Below, piece after piece: positions 20,501 to 32,454 of a stretch of DNA of 64,000 nucleotides. This DNA is from Phialocephala subalpina. Its lineage: Eukaryota > Ascomycota > Leotiomycetes > Helotiales > Mollisiaceae. A program made the translations under genes and the position numbers. Within the stretch, counting starts at the first letter, position 1; the number at the start of each line of letters is the position of its first letter. The notes under the pieces were generated by a model that was not told the origin of the DNA, did not search any database, and was given only the letters and a program-made list of their open reading frames with translations. Where the stretch lies: positions 833,227 through 897,226 of the forward strand of contig FJOG01000013.1 in assembly GCA_900073065.1 (NCBI GenBank). The letters run 5' to 3'.

Positions 20501-23161
20501 GGATTTCCGATGCACCTGCAGCAGATTTCACGGCGTTTTGGTGTCAGTATCTAAACTCGACTCAAGTCGATACTTATAAACAGAGTCCAGCCGTAAGTTA
20601 TGAATGCATTTCTGAAAGTAGGGGATGATTAAGGAGAATAGGTCGCGGCCATCACCCCAAAATTCGGAAAAGACTTCCCGGATGAACAGACAACTTCGGC
20701 CAAAGGCACGATACTCGAGAAACGTACTCTTGACCAGCGGCACCACAATCACACCAATACTTACGCCTCTTTTGATTGGGAGGAGCTTGAAAAGAGAATT
20801 TTTGTTCCCCCACCACCACCGCGAGACGATTATATACAAGAATATGGCCGTGGCCAGGATATTATAGCTCTTTCGCAACCTCCCCCAAGATATGGTCCGA
20901 TGTGGCCCGTACCGAAGTTGGAAGACCTTGCTACTTTTTCTCATGAGCAACAGCCACCGAAACAGGCTCGAGTCTACATCCTGGACAGTGGTTGCGATGT
21001 CAATAGCATTGTAAGTTATTGGAAGCATTTGGAAATGATGCTGATTGATGCAGGCCTACCTGAGATACACCGAGGTGATGGGACAGGAGCCAGACTGGCT
21101 TTTCGCTGGTCAAACAGTTCCGGCGGATGTGGCCTTAGGGGCCCCGTTCGAAGAGGTTTGGGTTAAATCAGATTTAGAGATCAACGAAAACCCGCACGGG
21201 ACCTCGGTGTAAGTTTGCCATTATTAACACTCAGGCAGCCCGTGGAGTAAGCAACTAATAACATATTCGCAGATTTTCCAAGGTCTTTGGCGCTCTTGGT
21301 GCTACTGAAGACTCATTGGCTACTATTGTGAAGATTCCTTGAATGCTCCAGGGATACAATGACCCCCAGCCTGTCCCACCAGAGCCATTGATTCCGTTCG
21401 GGACTTTCATACCTGGATATCGGTGGCCCTGCGTTATAGATGGGTTGCGCCAGATCCTGAATGACGTTGCAAAAAGAAATACGAATGGAGATCTCGCACG
21501 GGGCAACGCGGTCCTAATAGCACCTTTTGGCATTCCAATCCGCATGGATAATCCCTCGGAAAATGCACTTCCTACAGAACCAGGTGTAGACCCTGAGTGG
21601 CTCCTCCACTATCAGTTATATCAGGTAAGATATGTCACTCGTATCAAATGAAAGCAAGGACGAGTTTACCACAAACATGAAGTGGGGTGCTGATTCAAGC
21701 AGAAAATGTTATTTGACCAGGTTGTTATCGTGCAAACTTCAGGGAACGGCGGAGAGAGTACTACGGTAGGTACTCATACTCACGAAAAGCTAACCAGTGG
21801 CTAATCTATTTCTCAGAGGGCAGTTGCCCTTGAAATGAATGACATGCCGGCTGTGTGGAAGAATGAGGATCTTCCGCTTCTCATTGTTGGCGCAGTGGAT
21901 AACAACGGCATCAGAACGCCTTGGACACAATGGTGGACTCCGGATAAGTTTCCAGGTGCACACATCGATGTTTATGCAGCTGGTGACGATGTCGAAGTTG
22001 ATATGCCTGGTGGGAAGAGAGAACTTGCATCTGGAACGTCATTTGGTAAGCAATATGCCGATATCCAATTTTTTGCACTGTACCTCCTGCTGATACTTGA
22101 AATTCAGCGGCGCCCGTGGTTGCAGGCCTCATTTCATACTTCTTAAGCTGCCCTGGCCATAGGGCTGCTATTGATGGAGCCTTTCAGAAAAGACAGGCAC
22201 TATCACCAAGAGGCGATGATTGGGCAAAGGCTGTGATAGACTATGTCAAGGCATTAGCCTGGGCTCGAGACCCTGTTAAATTCCCCAACGCCCGTATGGT
22301 TTGGAATGGCGCCATTCCGAAGTCCAAAGAGGACAAATATGCTTGTCCCGGATCTTTCAGTTATCCAGATATCGAGAAGTGTCAGGCACTACAATGTGCT
22401 GTACCTCCGGATCCCTCATTGGACTTGCCACCTGGTGTGCCTGAACCAACTGTACCCTTGTTTTCAATGGTCTTGACTATTCCGACCTCCAGCGTGACGG
22501 GTATTGCCGTAACACCTCTGACTGACTCGAGCACGACGGTACCGGTCTCAACAACAACACTACCACCCACAACCATCACCGTGCAGCCTTCGCCACCAAC
22601 GGCCATTCCAAGCACGACTACGACTTTTCCAGCTATACCCACTCCGCCAACTACGCCACCGAAGCCGCATGCCACCTGCGTCACAACATTCTTTGATAAT
22701 TCCGGCGATGATGCTTCCGTCTACATCAGTATGTATACCCTTCTCTCTTAGATATCACATCTGTCAACATTGCTGTTTTTGCAAAGTCCAAGCATCCGTT
22801 CCATGTAACCACAGAGGCGAAGAAGAAAACATGCTGATCTCCAAATCTCATAGTGGCCGACTTCAATCTGACAGCAAAGGAGCTTCCCGATTTGATTGGT
22901 CTATGTATCAATGACCAGGGAGGCGTGAAATACTGGCCATATGACTTTCAGCAGGATAACCTTACACCACAGGGGGATCCGTGGAAATCAACGAATATCC
23001 TGGAGTACAAGGTTTCACAAGTCGACGCGAGCGGAGACCCTAACTTGTGGCCGCGCATTGTTCAGCAAATCATGGCCAATGGCGGACCATCAAACATGGG
23101 TTGGTGTGCACCTTGGTCGCTTGGAACGCCTTTTAATCCACCTCCAATGAGCCCAGCTTGA
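17560..23161 (+). CDS. Large secreted subtilisin-like serine protease with Ser/Thr-rich repeats, possibly disrupted
   Basis: Exons as read: 17560-20076, 20129-20592, 20642-21010, 21054-21208, 21273-21624, 21703-21765, 21817-22045, 22108-22728 and 22854-23161. A signal peptide (MNLLRVFEALLLTLVSLVASQA) and a Cys-containing segment are followed by two families of Ser/Thr-rich repeats and a Gly/Pro linker. The S8 catalytic triad is then visible: Asp in VYILDSGCDV, His in NENPHGTSVFSK, Ser in ASGTSFAAPVVAGL. A Thr/Pro-rich stretch and a C-terminal domain ending NPPPMSPA complete it. Two problems: the frame shifts by one near 18741 inside a repeat, and an in-frame TGA lies at about 21341 (KIP-stop-MLQGYN). 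A 42-nt intron (GTGAAG to CCCCCAG) could remove the TGA, and an 80-nt intron with a weak GTCTTT donor at 18664 could repair the first. It is either a pseudogene or a gene with odd introns. Confidence 0.75.
18280..18740 (+). repeat. Coding tandem repeat of about 28 codons, six copies
   Basis: Six successive units of the pattern P-E/Q/K-T-F-T-x-V-L-T-S-G-T-S-x-I-T-S inside the protease N-terminal region. Units differ by a few residues. The reading-frame break lies at the end of the sixth unit. Confidence 0.85.
18890..19320 (+). repeat. Coding tandem repeat of about 34-36 codons, five copies
   Basis: Second repeat family in the protease, of the pattern S-F-T-T-F-T-S-G-G-S-x-x-T-x-A-x-S (for example RSFTTFTSGGSIITQAVPP and QSFTTFTSKGSVITQ), in the reading frame used after the break near 18741. 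Rich in potential O-glycosylation sites, so probably an extended cell-wall or extracellular stalk. Confidence 0.8.
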
Positions 23162-25221
23162 GGTTTGAGATCGGACATCTCATTCAGAGCAGCGCCTTGA
23201 AGCGGTGATGCTATCAATCGCCGTTTCTCATCTCAAAAAGTGCCTTCATGGCATTGTTTTACATTCAGCACCGAGAATTCCCACTTCTTAGCTTGGAAAA
23301 GTGCATTTAGCGTGGAGTTTTGCGTTGGTCCCGGTATTAGCAGCTTAGCATTGGGCATTAAAAATTAATCGTTGAACTTCAGCAAACACATTCTATCCAC
23401 TTTGTTGGTATGACTCGTGCTTCTCATGTGTAATTCCTCCCGCCGACAGGCTAAACGGGGAAGTTATAAGCCTCCTTCGAATAGGATTGACTCGAGAATT
23501 TCCTTGGGATGAAACTTGGAAGCATAGAGGAAAGTATAAAGACACTTCTCTCCACGAACAAGTATTGATACGAATGTTGAAGCTTGCCGAGTCCTCGCGT
23601 AGCATTCAGGGGATGCAGCACGTGACTCTCAAAACACCACCAAGCAGATTCCTCAATGAACATTGTCTCTGCGTGGTATTTGACAAGCTCTGGATGAAGG
23701 TTTCAGATATGCTAATAGTAGTAAAACTTTCTAGCTTATTAGATGGCCATACCTCGAAGAAGGCGGCGGGTGAGACTATCTCATCCGTCTCCAAAAACTT
23801 GTGAAAGTAGACATCGAGAAAGCATGGCCTTGGAAGGAAAATAGCCCATAACGCAGCATCCAGCACGACGACGCTACTACAGAAGAAGCCCAAGTACCCC
23901 CCAAACAAAAGACTTTCTCGCACCTTGAATGTGACAGATCTACACTGCAAGCGAATGTCCGGCAAGAATTCTCTTTTGGTCAAAGAAACCCTCTCAGACT
24001 TGAGACATCACCCTTCAACCAGAGAGAATGCAATTTTAACAATTGCCGACTTTGTGGATATACCCTACAGCCTCAGCAAAGCTCCATTTTGTCCGCGAAC
24101 TTGGCATCATCAACTAAATTCCCAGGATCTCGTTTGAGGAATGGTCAACGTAAAGAAGAGAAACTCCTAGCCAATTTCCTTGCTATCTATCCTAAATGTT
24201 GGCTAGCAGCTGTTTGATTTGACCATCAAGAAGCTTGAAGATTCCCGTCATTCAACTTCCTCGCAGCGTCTTCCCTGGCGAGGAAGACTCGTTGTAAGGC
24301 CATGCTTTGCATTCTATTCCGAGGAGTACGAGACAGAAGTTGGAAGATGGGCTAGAGGTATGCATTATTGGTGAAAAGATGTTTGGGCTTTCGCAGTGCG
24401 CTGTGTAGAAGTAACACTTTGCAACGCCAGTAGGTTCAACTTATAGCTGGCGAGGCTGTAGCTGCTGATAGGAATTTTTACATCTTTGCTTTTCCTTCTG
24501 CCGGCAATGTTTCCAAATAGCTGAAACAATCAGACCTTGGTCTGCTCGTTGGTATGGATGGATTCAAGGCAATGGCAAATGTGAGAATGATACAGAAAGG
24601 ATATCGAGATTGAGTAGCTTGCGTGTACTGTAAGGCAGTGCGGCGCCACATCAGCAGATCTGAGCTGCGAATGCAAAGTCGCATCTTGACTGGACGCCAG
24701 CATCTCTGAAGCGGAAAAGATTGCCCGACTTATCAACATGTATCTCTGGGCAACCAATTGTTTGTTTGACTGCCGCGCATATGCTGCACATCGTGATGCA
24801 GGACAGCCCCAGATGTTTCAGCTCAGCCTGATGGTGGAAAGACTCAAGGAGCGTAACTCCGACGAAGAAGAATAGCGGTGAAGTGACAAGAACAGGCAGG
24901 GTAGATGGAACCAACAGTCGAAGAAAATTGACAGCAAGTGTAGGGTCTTGGGGAAGCCGAGATCTGAAAGGAACTTTCCTGGCAGGATTCCGAAGTCACA
25001 GACTTTGGCAAATCGTGGTCGCGACTTCCCTTCTTAACACCCATTTTGGAAAATTGACAGCAATTGTATTCCCCTAATGCTGGGAAGAGCATTCAAAATT
25101 CATTGTACTTCCAATCTGTACATTGTTCGTACATGATTCCTCCAATTACCACGACGACAACATCGACCAAAGTATCCCCAGGGTATATATCCAATCCATC
25201 ATTCGTAACTAGGCTGCGCAT
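23162..25221. other. Intergenic 2 kb, no supported gene
   Basis: The longest frame is 125 codons on the minus strand (23606-23983), hydrophobic in its first half but without a known motif. A 15-bp exact direct repeat (GAAAATTGACAGCAA) occurs at 24923-24937 and 25049-25063. Confidence 0.35.
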
Positions 25222-25539
25222 TTAGCAGCAGCATTCGAGGCACTCGAAGCAGGCAAGACCGGCGCAGCTGCATCACTTCATTAGCACCCGATTCGTTTGG
25301 TGGTAGAATATACAACTTACATGCCGCAGCAAACCTCTCCTCCGTCACCACCACGCATGGTCGCGGGCTCGGCAGTCATTTGCTCAACAGCACGCTGCGA
25401 TTGATTAGCACGACAAGAGTTGAGGCTCGATGGGGTGAAAGGTCGAACATACGGGTTGCTCGGCATTGACGCTGGCGGCAGTCTGGGATGGAACCTCCAT
25501 CTGTTGAGCCTGGGGCTGTTGAACTTCTTGGGCAGGCAT
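25222..25539 (-). CDS. CYSTM-like cysteine-rich small protein
   Basis: 68 residues from three small exons, 25539-25453, 25394-25321 and 25267-25222. The N-terminal half is rich in Gln, Pro and Ala (MPAQEVQQPQAQQMEVP). The C-terminus is a compact Cys-rich tail (GEVCCGICAGLACFEC then LECCC-stop), the layout of CYSTM/PCC1-type membrane-associated stress proteins, with a Gly/Met/Arg segment before it. All splice junctions are canonical (GTATGT/CAG and GTAAGT/CAG) and preserve frame, which is the main support since each exon is tiny. The function in fungi is not established; stress or metal-related roles are inferred from plant and yeast relatives. Confidence 0.8.
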
Positions 25540-26647
25540 ATTGAAAAGGTGTATGTATATACGGTGTTTGTTGATAGAGACTGAGGTGTATTGGAGGAGA
25601 TGCGTGGGTATATGTACGGAGGTATGTGCGATTGGAATGTAAGGAAACTGGAGACAACAGTCCGATCAGAAGGTTGGGGAAGTCGACGGTTTAAAAGCCC
25701 ACGCCGTCGTATTGAGGGCTGAGGAGGGAACCCCGTGCGTGCACTTGCACCTGGGCGCAGTCGATCTCGAGTGAACCAATCCTGCCGCGTGTCTCATCGC
25801 AATCAGATCACTGCTGTCTGACCGGCAAGGGAATGCCGGGTGCTGGATTGGCTGCGATGAGGGGCCCGCATAAGGTTCGAGTTCGACCCCGTTAAAATGG
25901 CTCAGCTCTTCGGGGGGGTGTTCGAGGTTACGAAGGGAACGAGACATTACATAAGGATTGCCACGATGAAGAGCTTGTTGAGATGCGAGGCAGATTCCTC
26001 GACAGTTGGAGATCATACACTTCGTAAGGCTGTGCTCACTGCGACATTGAAGCTTCACCTCCTTGGCGGTGACATCGTCATCCGGCCTCTGGCGGGAACC
26101 TGTTGCTTGTTTCTGGGGCTAGAGGCTCATCTTACTGCTTGGCGATCTTATCAGGGTCTTTTAGCGGTGTGAGATTGAGAAATTGTTTCTTCAATACTTC
26201 CAGAGTTTGCTTTGGGAGGTCAGCAATCTGAAATTCTTACTGATTACAGTACACAGAGTTCGCAGCTCGCATTAGGCTAATGAAGCCTCTGCGTGTTGGC
26301 ATTCTGCATCGTCAGCAGCGCCGCAACCATCTCGCAAGCGTATCGCTGCAAGTTTCTTGTTTGTGAGGCTTGGCCACCTTTGACGCGTACCCAGAAATAA
26401 TCTAGACAGAAAATTTGCCTTACAGTAGAAGGTTATTTCTCGGCAATGATTCCGAAAACCGAAAATAGGCTCATTGATCTTTGACGTCGACGACGGATGA
26501 TGGGTTCAGGGCTTTTCCATATGATCCGAGCCGAGAGTGGACACTCAGCTTTGGCTTGATGGAAATATACTTAAGATCTTAGCAAGAAAATGCTCGCTCC
26601 GATTCAACGCGGTGTGGACTCGTAATTCATTTTGTAAGATTATTGGC
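25540..26647. other. Intergenic 1.1 kb, no supported gene
   Basis: Contains the upstream region of the CYSTM-like gene (minus strand) and the 3' flank of RPA49. A minus frame at 25666-26058 and its plus shadow have no motif. Confidence 0.35.
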
Positions 26648-28108
26648 CTATCTCTTCCTCCCGAACGACACCTTCGGAAACTCCAGTGGAAGTTTCAACT
26701 TTGCGACCCTTCGTTGCGTTGATGCCGCCTTGGTTAGGTTCAGTTTCTTCCTCTCTGTCTCACCCAATGCCGTGATCTTCGCTCCAATCTCGTTGAAGTA
26801 CTGGGACATCGGCTTCGTCTCGAGCTTCAAGTCGTCCTGCAGCTCCCACATATCGACCTCAAAGTTGTCTACCAGACAAGCCATTGCACATAGATGTGTG
26901 ATTAGCAAATCACCCTGATATTTACTCATTTGCCCTCCGTTGGTGAACTTCCGCTTCACGCCTTCGAGAACCGCCTCTGGCATATCGCCCATCAGTTCTT
27001 TAAGATCGGGTCGGCTTGGCCATTTCCTGATACTTTTAGCAAGGGCCGATTTGTTGTAAACATCCAGGAGAAGTAGCATATAACGCAAAGTCTTCAGCCT
27101 CTCAACACTGTCCCAGCGAGTCGTCACTAGGCGAGTAGAGACATATCTGGAAGAGAGAGGAAATTCCTGTCTCTTCTTGATAGCATCCTGCCATTGTTTC
27201 ACAGGTATAAGCTTCATCGTCTCCTCGCCGATCAAGCTGTTGACTGTATAGACATCATTGATGACAATTGCGTCCTCATTGGCCTTCGGTCTTGGCTTCG
27301 CAGCATCTGCGGCTTTGGCCAGTTCATCTCTCGATGACATGCCCTTCGTAGCCTCCGCCATGTTCGCAATTATAGCAGCTGCAGCTCCTTCGAGTTTCGG
27401 TGCCTGGCCATTGGCAAGCTTTCGTGCGGACTTATCTGGTGAAATCGCGTTCTCGGTGACTGAAGCAATGGCTTTCCGTGCTTTCTTGGTACCAAAGGTT
27501 TGTCCAAGGACGTTTCGTCGTTCTCTCATATTCTATAATGGCAATTAGACCACTGGCCGTAAAACATTGCATCCGCAGACTTACTAGTGACATCTCTTCC
27601 TCTGCAGAAGCTTGATGGGCTCTGACACTGCCTCGTACAACCATTTTTCGTGCCTCAATGACCTCCATTTTGCCTGTCTCGGGATCGTAAACTCCAACAT
27701 AATGCTTGAGCAACGAGTCTGCGCCGCCAGTCTCTTCTTCTCGCGCCGTGTAGTCGAGCTTTGGGTGTTCGGAGGAGTGCAGTATCAGTTCCTTTGTTGC
27801 GATGTCACCGCTCTTCCCTGGGTTTGAATGCGGGTTTCTGCGCGTTTTGGTATATGGCTTGAGGTTGATCTCAGATGGCATAGCCAGACCGGGTGTCGAA
27901 GCTAAACGTAGTCAGAATATGCACAATAAACCGTGTCAGATTAGGAGAGACTCCAGAGTCGCATACCTATGATCGGTGCCCATTTTCCAGTCTCGTGAAC
28001 AGAAAGATTGATCTGCTTGTCTCCATCGATTGCGACTCTTTTGCTGGGCTTGGAAGAGTCTTCGGTATGTCTCTTCCGTTTCTTGGATTTCTCGACCTTG
28101 TCTGCCAT
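26648..28108 (-). CDS. RPA49: DNA-directed RNA polymerase I subunit RPA49
   Basis: Subunit of nucleolar RNA polymerase I; with A34.5 it forms the TFIIF-like heterodimer that aids initiation and elongation on rDNA. Exons 28108-27967, 27901-27585 and 27532-26648 give 447 residues. The N-terminus is a basic tail (EKSKKRKRHTEDSSKPSKR) followed by the dimerisation part (WAPIIASTPGLAMPSEINLKPYT, LKHYVGVYDPETGKMEVIEA). A linker leads to the C-terminal tandem winged-helix region (YTVNSLIGEETMKLIPVK, LRYMLLLLDVYNKSA, GGQMSKYQGDLLITHLCA, VDMWELQDDLKLE). Junctions keep frame and the protein ends with a basic LPLEFPKVSFGRKR. Intact. Confidence 0.93.
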
Positions 28109-28837
28109 CATTGCAGCAGGCCGTGTAGTTGTTCAAGCTTCTGCTGATGCAAATTTCGTCGCCAGAACTCTTTTTTCTGCCGAAAAACTTCACCGCCTTG
28201 AGTTTGCGGGGCAGGCACACCACACAACACCAAGAGCAAAATTCAGCGGCGATGCAGGTTTGAGGAGAGAATAGTCTTGGAGGAGCTGTAGAAGAGGTCG
28301 CTGGCGCTGTGTATGGTATCATTAATAGCTCATCTTGTCGTGGGACAATTGGATTGGAAGCTGAGTCTCAACATGACAGCAGGTTCGACGTCACACAATG
28401 CTAAGGTGCGCACAAGGAGAAGCACAGTTACATCAAATCGATTCACAAGCGACGAGGAGCAGGTATGAAGTAGGACTTCTTTTCATTCAGTATCAGCAAA
28501 TGAAGTCGATGGTATCTTAGCATCTGCGGCAGCTTTCCTCCTATCGCTTCCTGTTTCGCAAACCCTCAATTGACAATCCGACAAAAGGTGTTGACCGATC
28601 CTGCTTCCTTTCAATCCATTCCATCAAAGGCCAAAGACTACGCGTCATCAAACTGCTCTATCCTTGAACACCCAGCTGCCATTGTACCGAGTGGTAGTCC
28701 CAAACCGTGCAGGTAGACCGAAATGCTGAAAAAGGCGTAGACGTTGATGCGGGAGATGGCGTAGACGAGGAGTTTACGTTGTCATGGTGACTTGTTCGAG
28801 AGGTAAGAGTGACCGAGATCGAGTTGTTGTGAGTTGT
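28109..28837. other. RPA49 promoter / eL41 3' flank
   Basis: 729 bp between two minus-strand genes. No gene is visible; it must include the RPA49 promoter and the 3' UTR of eL41. Confidence 0.4.
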
Positions 28838-28965
28838 TTACTTGCTGTGAGATTGTGAGCCAATGGTCCGCGAAGGTGGAGGAATGCTACTTACGATCTG
28901 GCACGAGTCTTGCGGCGCTTTCTCTTGAGGCGCCTGACGCGCTTTTTCCGCCATTTGGCTCTCAT
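28838..28965 (-). CDS. RPL41: Cytosolic ribosomal protein eL41 (25 residues)
   Basis: The smallest ribosomal protein, a single basic helix bridging the 60S and 40S subunits. Exon 1 (28965-28895) starts MRAKWRKKRVRRLKRK and runs to the second base of the Ser codon. A 50-nt intron (GTAAGT donor at 28894, CAG acceptor) leads to a 7-nt coding exon (28844-28838) that supplies the last base of Ser, Lys and the stop, giving the universal ARSK end. The identity of nearly every residue with the family consensus makes the call secure despite the size. An AG acceptor just upstream of the ATG hints at a 5'-UTR intron as well. Confidence 0.95.
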
Positions 28966-29370
28966 CGCTTCGAATTCCTGTGATGGTTAGAGAAGTGCGA
29001 TTAACTGAGGAGGGAAATCATACTTGTTCAAAGTTTTGAGAGTTGTATGATGAAGTTGTAGAAAGAAAGTTGGAAACTCGAAGTGGCCTCGCATAATGGC
29101 AATCGAGAGTGGCGCTAGCTTAGCGGTGCATTAGCGTGTGGTAGGGTAGGGCTTATCACATGATCCATCACGACTTCCTCGTCAGGCGCATCGAGCTCCC
29201 TTGAGTTCTCTTCATCAACTCACCTTCGATCATCGAATATGATCAATTAGATGTTCCAGGGCCCTTGGGACTTCACATGCTATACCATTCTACTATCTCA
29301 ATTACTAACATACTTCTAATTGACCCCAGTTCAGACATTCCCAACACTGCCAATCGCGGCAACGTCCAGC
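28966..29370. promoter_or_regulatory. Divergent promoter of RPL41 and the FHA kinase
   Basis: 405 bp between divergent start codons; must contain both promoters and probably a leader intron of RPL41. Inferred from layout. Confidence 0.4.
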
Positions 29371-31860
29371 ATGAACGCCGATGCGCTTCACGAAGGGGAC
29401 GACTCAGATATGTATGATGTTGCCCAGCACGGAGAACCTGTTGCCTCACTTGTGTACCAATCAGATCATGGACACAATATGGGTATGTTTCCCATCACTT
29501 CAAAGAAATGCATCAAGTCTGACAACCTCCCCAGAGCTGCCAATCTACGCCGGTAAGGAGCTGTGCATTGGTAGGCTCGACGACGGAAAGTGGTATGTCT
29601 TCCCGGAAACTTGTCGTCTTTTTCTAAGGTCTATTTAGTTCTTTCTTCATTCCCGATTCACGTGTGTCCAAACGTCACTTCCGCATATATTCAGTCATAT
29701 ACGACAAGGAGAAGTGCGACGAGTTCCAGCCATTGATTTACTGCGAAGATCTTGAGTCTACCAACGGCACCTATGTTAACGACAGATGCATTGGCATGAT
29801 TGGTTTTGAACGAATAGGTCATTTGCTCACTCACGGCGACATCATCGAAATCAAACCGGATTGGCGATTTCGATTTCAGCACCATAGCGACACATCAATG
29901 CCCCAATGCATGACCCAACTTCAAGATCAGGAGGTAAGCACACGTTCGCTCCCCAGAATTTCCAAAATATGGGACATTGTGCTTGTGGACCTCTGTAATC
30001 AGCGTGACCTCTGCGTTTATTACTTTGACTGGCGATGCCTCTTGCTGGTGTCGGAGATGATTTAGTTGAGCTGACTGTTGCAGCACTTTGCAGACAAGTA
30101 CGCTATCTCGGATCGCGTTCTTGGACAGGGACAATACGGCGCGGTGTACCTAGGCACAGAAGTCGGGACATCTAAGCAACTTGCTTGCAAAGTCATCAAT
30201 CTCAGTGAGGCCGCCGACAATCTCGCCGAACATTCTTCTGCGGTTGCTGGGAAAGCATGGCATGAAAGAGTAGAGCGCGCCAGAGAAGGCATAAGGCTGG
30301 TTATGCGAGAAATCAAAATCCTCTCCAAGCTCAGTCACGTAAGTCGAAATTTGGATGCCCAGGTGCTAGGCTGACAACCTCCAGCCAAATATTGTCGACC
30401 TCAAAAAGACTTTCTGCTCAAACACCCACTTGTAAGTTTGCCAAACAGCCGAGACTAGCATTCCTAACAAGAGCAGGTACATTTTCACGGAATTAGCACC
30501 GGGTGGCGATTTATTCTCTTATATCGACAAGCACGATGACAAGCTCAGTGATCTACAGAGTCGCGTCATCTCTCGACAGATAGTCTTGGCTATACAATAC
30601 ATACACAGTCAAGGAATTGCTCACAGAGACATCAAACCAGAAAACGTTCTCATCATGCAAACGGACTTTGGTGGTCGTGTTGTCTTGACAGACTTCGGGT
30701 TTGCGAACTACATCCACAAATCATCGGGCAGATTAATGTCCAAGCTTGGTACCAGCGGCTTCATTGCTCCGTGAGTCAAATTTTGGTTTCAACACACTCA
30801 TACTGACAGACTCAGGGAGGTCGACTCCGTGGACGTGGTGAAAGGTGGATACACGACTGCCGCAGATCTGTGGTCACTCGGTGTCTTGACAGCGTGCCTA
30901 CTCACCGGATACTCTATCATCCCACGCGAAGAATTCACGCAGATCAGCCAGAACGAGATAGCCGACCGCTTTCTAGGAGCCCACGACGACTTCACAAGAG
31001 AACGATGGCAGAGCATGTCGGGCAGAGCATCGCATTTTCTCCGCAATCTTCTGGCCATGGATCCCGAGAAACGAATGACTGCAGATCAAGCTTTGGCTCA
31101 TTCGTGGTTCACCAAACCGCCGACCGAAGCAGCACTTATTGAGGAGGGCTACAAGAGGGTCATCCGGTTTTGGAGGAAGCGCGATGAGGATGAAGAGGTG
31201 ATGGAAGATCTTCCTGGGCGAACTCCAATTTCTTACGCAAACGAAAGCACTACCACTGGGCCTAGGTTCCGGAGGAAGCTCCCGGATGCATCATCTTCTC
31301 CCTACTTTGGTTTGGACCGCCACATCAACCAAAAGATTGCCTCGAAGAGAAAGAATGTCCTGGCAGAGGTCAATAATTCTGGGGCTCGATTTCTTACTTC
31401 AGATTCGTACCGAAATATGCCCAATAGACGCGGTGTAAACATATCGGCTCAAAGAGACAAACAGGTGAATGTCGAAATTGTGGATGGCAGAGATATGTTT
31501 GGGAGTTTTTCGAATGGGTTGAGTAATGGTTCACAGCAATTCGATATGGATGAGATATCACTTGTACCAACGAAGCCTGTACCTCGTCTTGAGGAAACAA
31601 TTGAGTTCAGCATGGGCGATTCAGTCATACCCGAAACACCACAGCCGGAAGCCATGATCGAAACACAAGACGAATCTCCACCTACAAGGGTGCGAGTCGA
31701 ATCCGAGAACGACGAGGAGAGAAGTATGCATGATGAAGTTGCTAAGACGATACCAAAATACAGCAGTGCAAAAGTATTGAAGGATGAACTCATGAAGAAG
31801 AGATTGGAAAAGGAAATGGCTAGACTGCGTCGTAAGCATTCTTCAGTACCTTCATCGTAA
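29371..31860 (+). CDS. FHA-domain Ser/Thr protein kinase (Chk2/Rad53/Mek1 group)
   Basis: Checkpoint- or meiosis-type kinase of 701 residues from seven exons: 29371-29482, 29535-29592, 29639-29933, 30084-30338, 30385-30431, 30477-30770 and 30816-31860. An N-terminal phosphothreonine-binding FHA domain is seen (CIGRLDDGK, SRVSKRHFRIY, STNGTYVND, LTHGDIIEI). The kinase domain follows with GQGQYGAV, ACKVINL, HRDIKPENVL, DFGFANY and IAPE. About 260 C-terminal residues are low-complexity with a basic, helical end (DELMKKRLEKEMARLRRKHSS). The activation segment reads GTSGFIAPE rather than the common GTPxYxAPE. Single FHA upstream of the kinase fits fungal Chk2 (PRD-4 type) or Mek1; the sequence alone does not separate them. 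Confidence 0.9.
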
Positions 31861-32454
31861 TAGCCAGTTCTCCTCCTCTTGCGCTACTCGCTTCTGCTGA
31901 GCACAATGGCTGTGGACGATGCGGAGTTTTGTTTTTGACCCATTTTGCTGTATTTCCGAAGGCTAGATTTGGCTGTTGATATGCTTTGAGCTGGCTTGAA
32001 ACATACAAAATGTCACCGATACGTTCAAATTACAGTACTTCAATTCTGCTTGTCGTGCAGCTGTTCTCGAAGGGGCAGCAGATATGTAACAGGCTGCGTC
32101 GGCGGACTTAGCAATTCTCTCCCCTCAGTATCCCTTACTTTTCCCAGTCCTTCCACCAGCGTGGCAAGTGTCACAAGTCTTGACACCTCGCAAATTGGTT
32201 GTCATCTGCTTGGGGATCTCCTATCAGACGATCTTCAAAGATCGACGTTGCCAACCAAATGAGTTATACGTCTCCTCCACGGACATTGGCGTCTTGAAAA
32301 CTCCGTCAACATAACCAACTTGTCTCCCAATTGTTTTTGTCGCTATTCCAAGTCGCTGGTATGCATTCAAATCATGCTCTGTCATATGGAGTAACAGAAG
32401 CTGGATCTCAATCGCGCTCTCAAATTCGCCTCCTGCTTTCGTTCGCCATTGCAA
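31861..32454. other. Convergent intergenic region
   Basis: 594 bp between the 3' ends of the FHA kinase and the HET gene. No gene seen. Confidence 0.4.

Noticed and set aside
23606..23983. 125-codon hydrophobic minus-strand frame
   Set aside because: No signal peptide at the start, no family motif and no supporting splice sites.
24923..25063. 15-bp direct repeat GAAAATTGACAGCAA, 126 bp apart
   Set aside because: Too short and isolated to call an attachment site or target duplication; no element lies between the copies.
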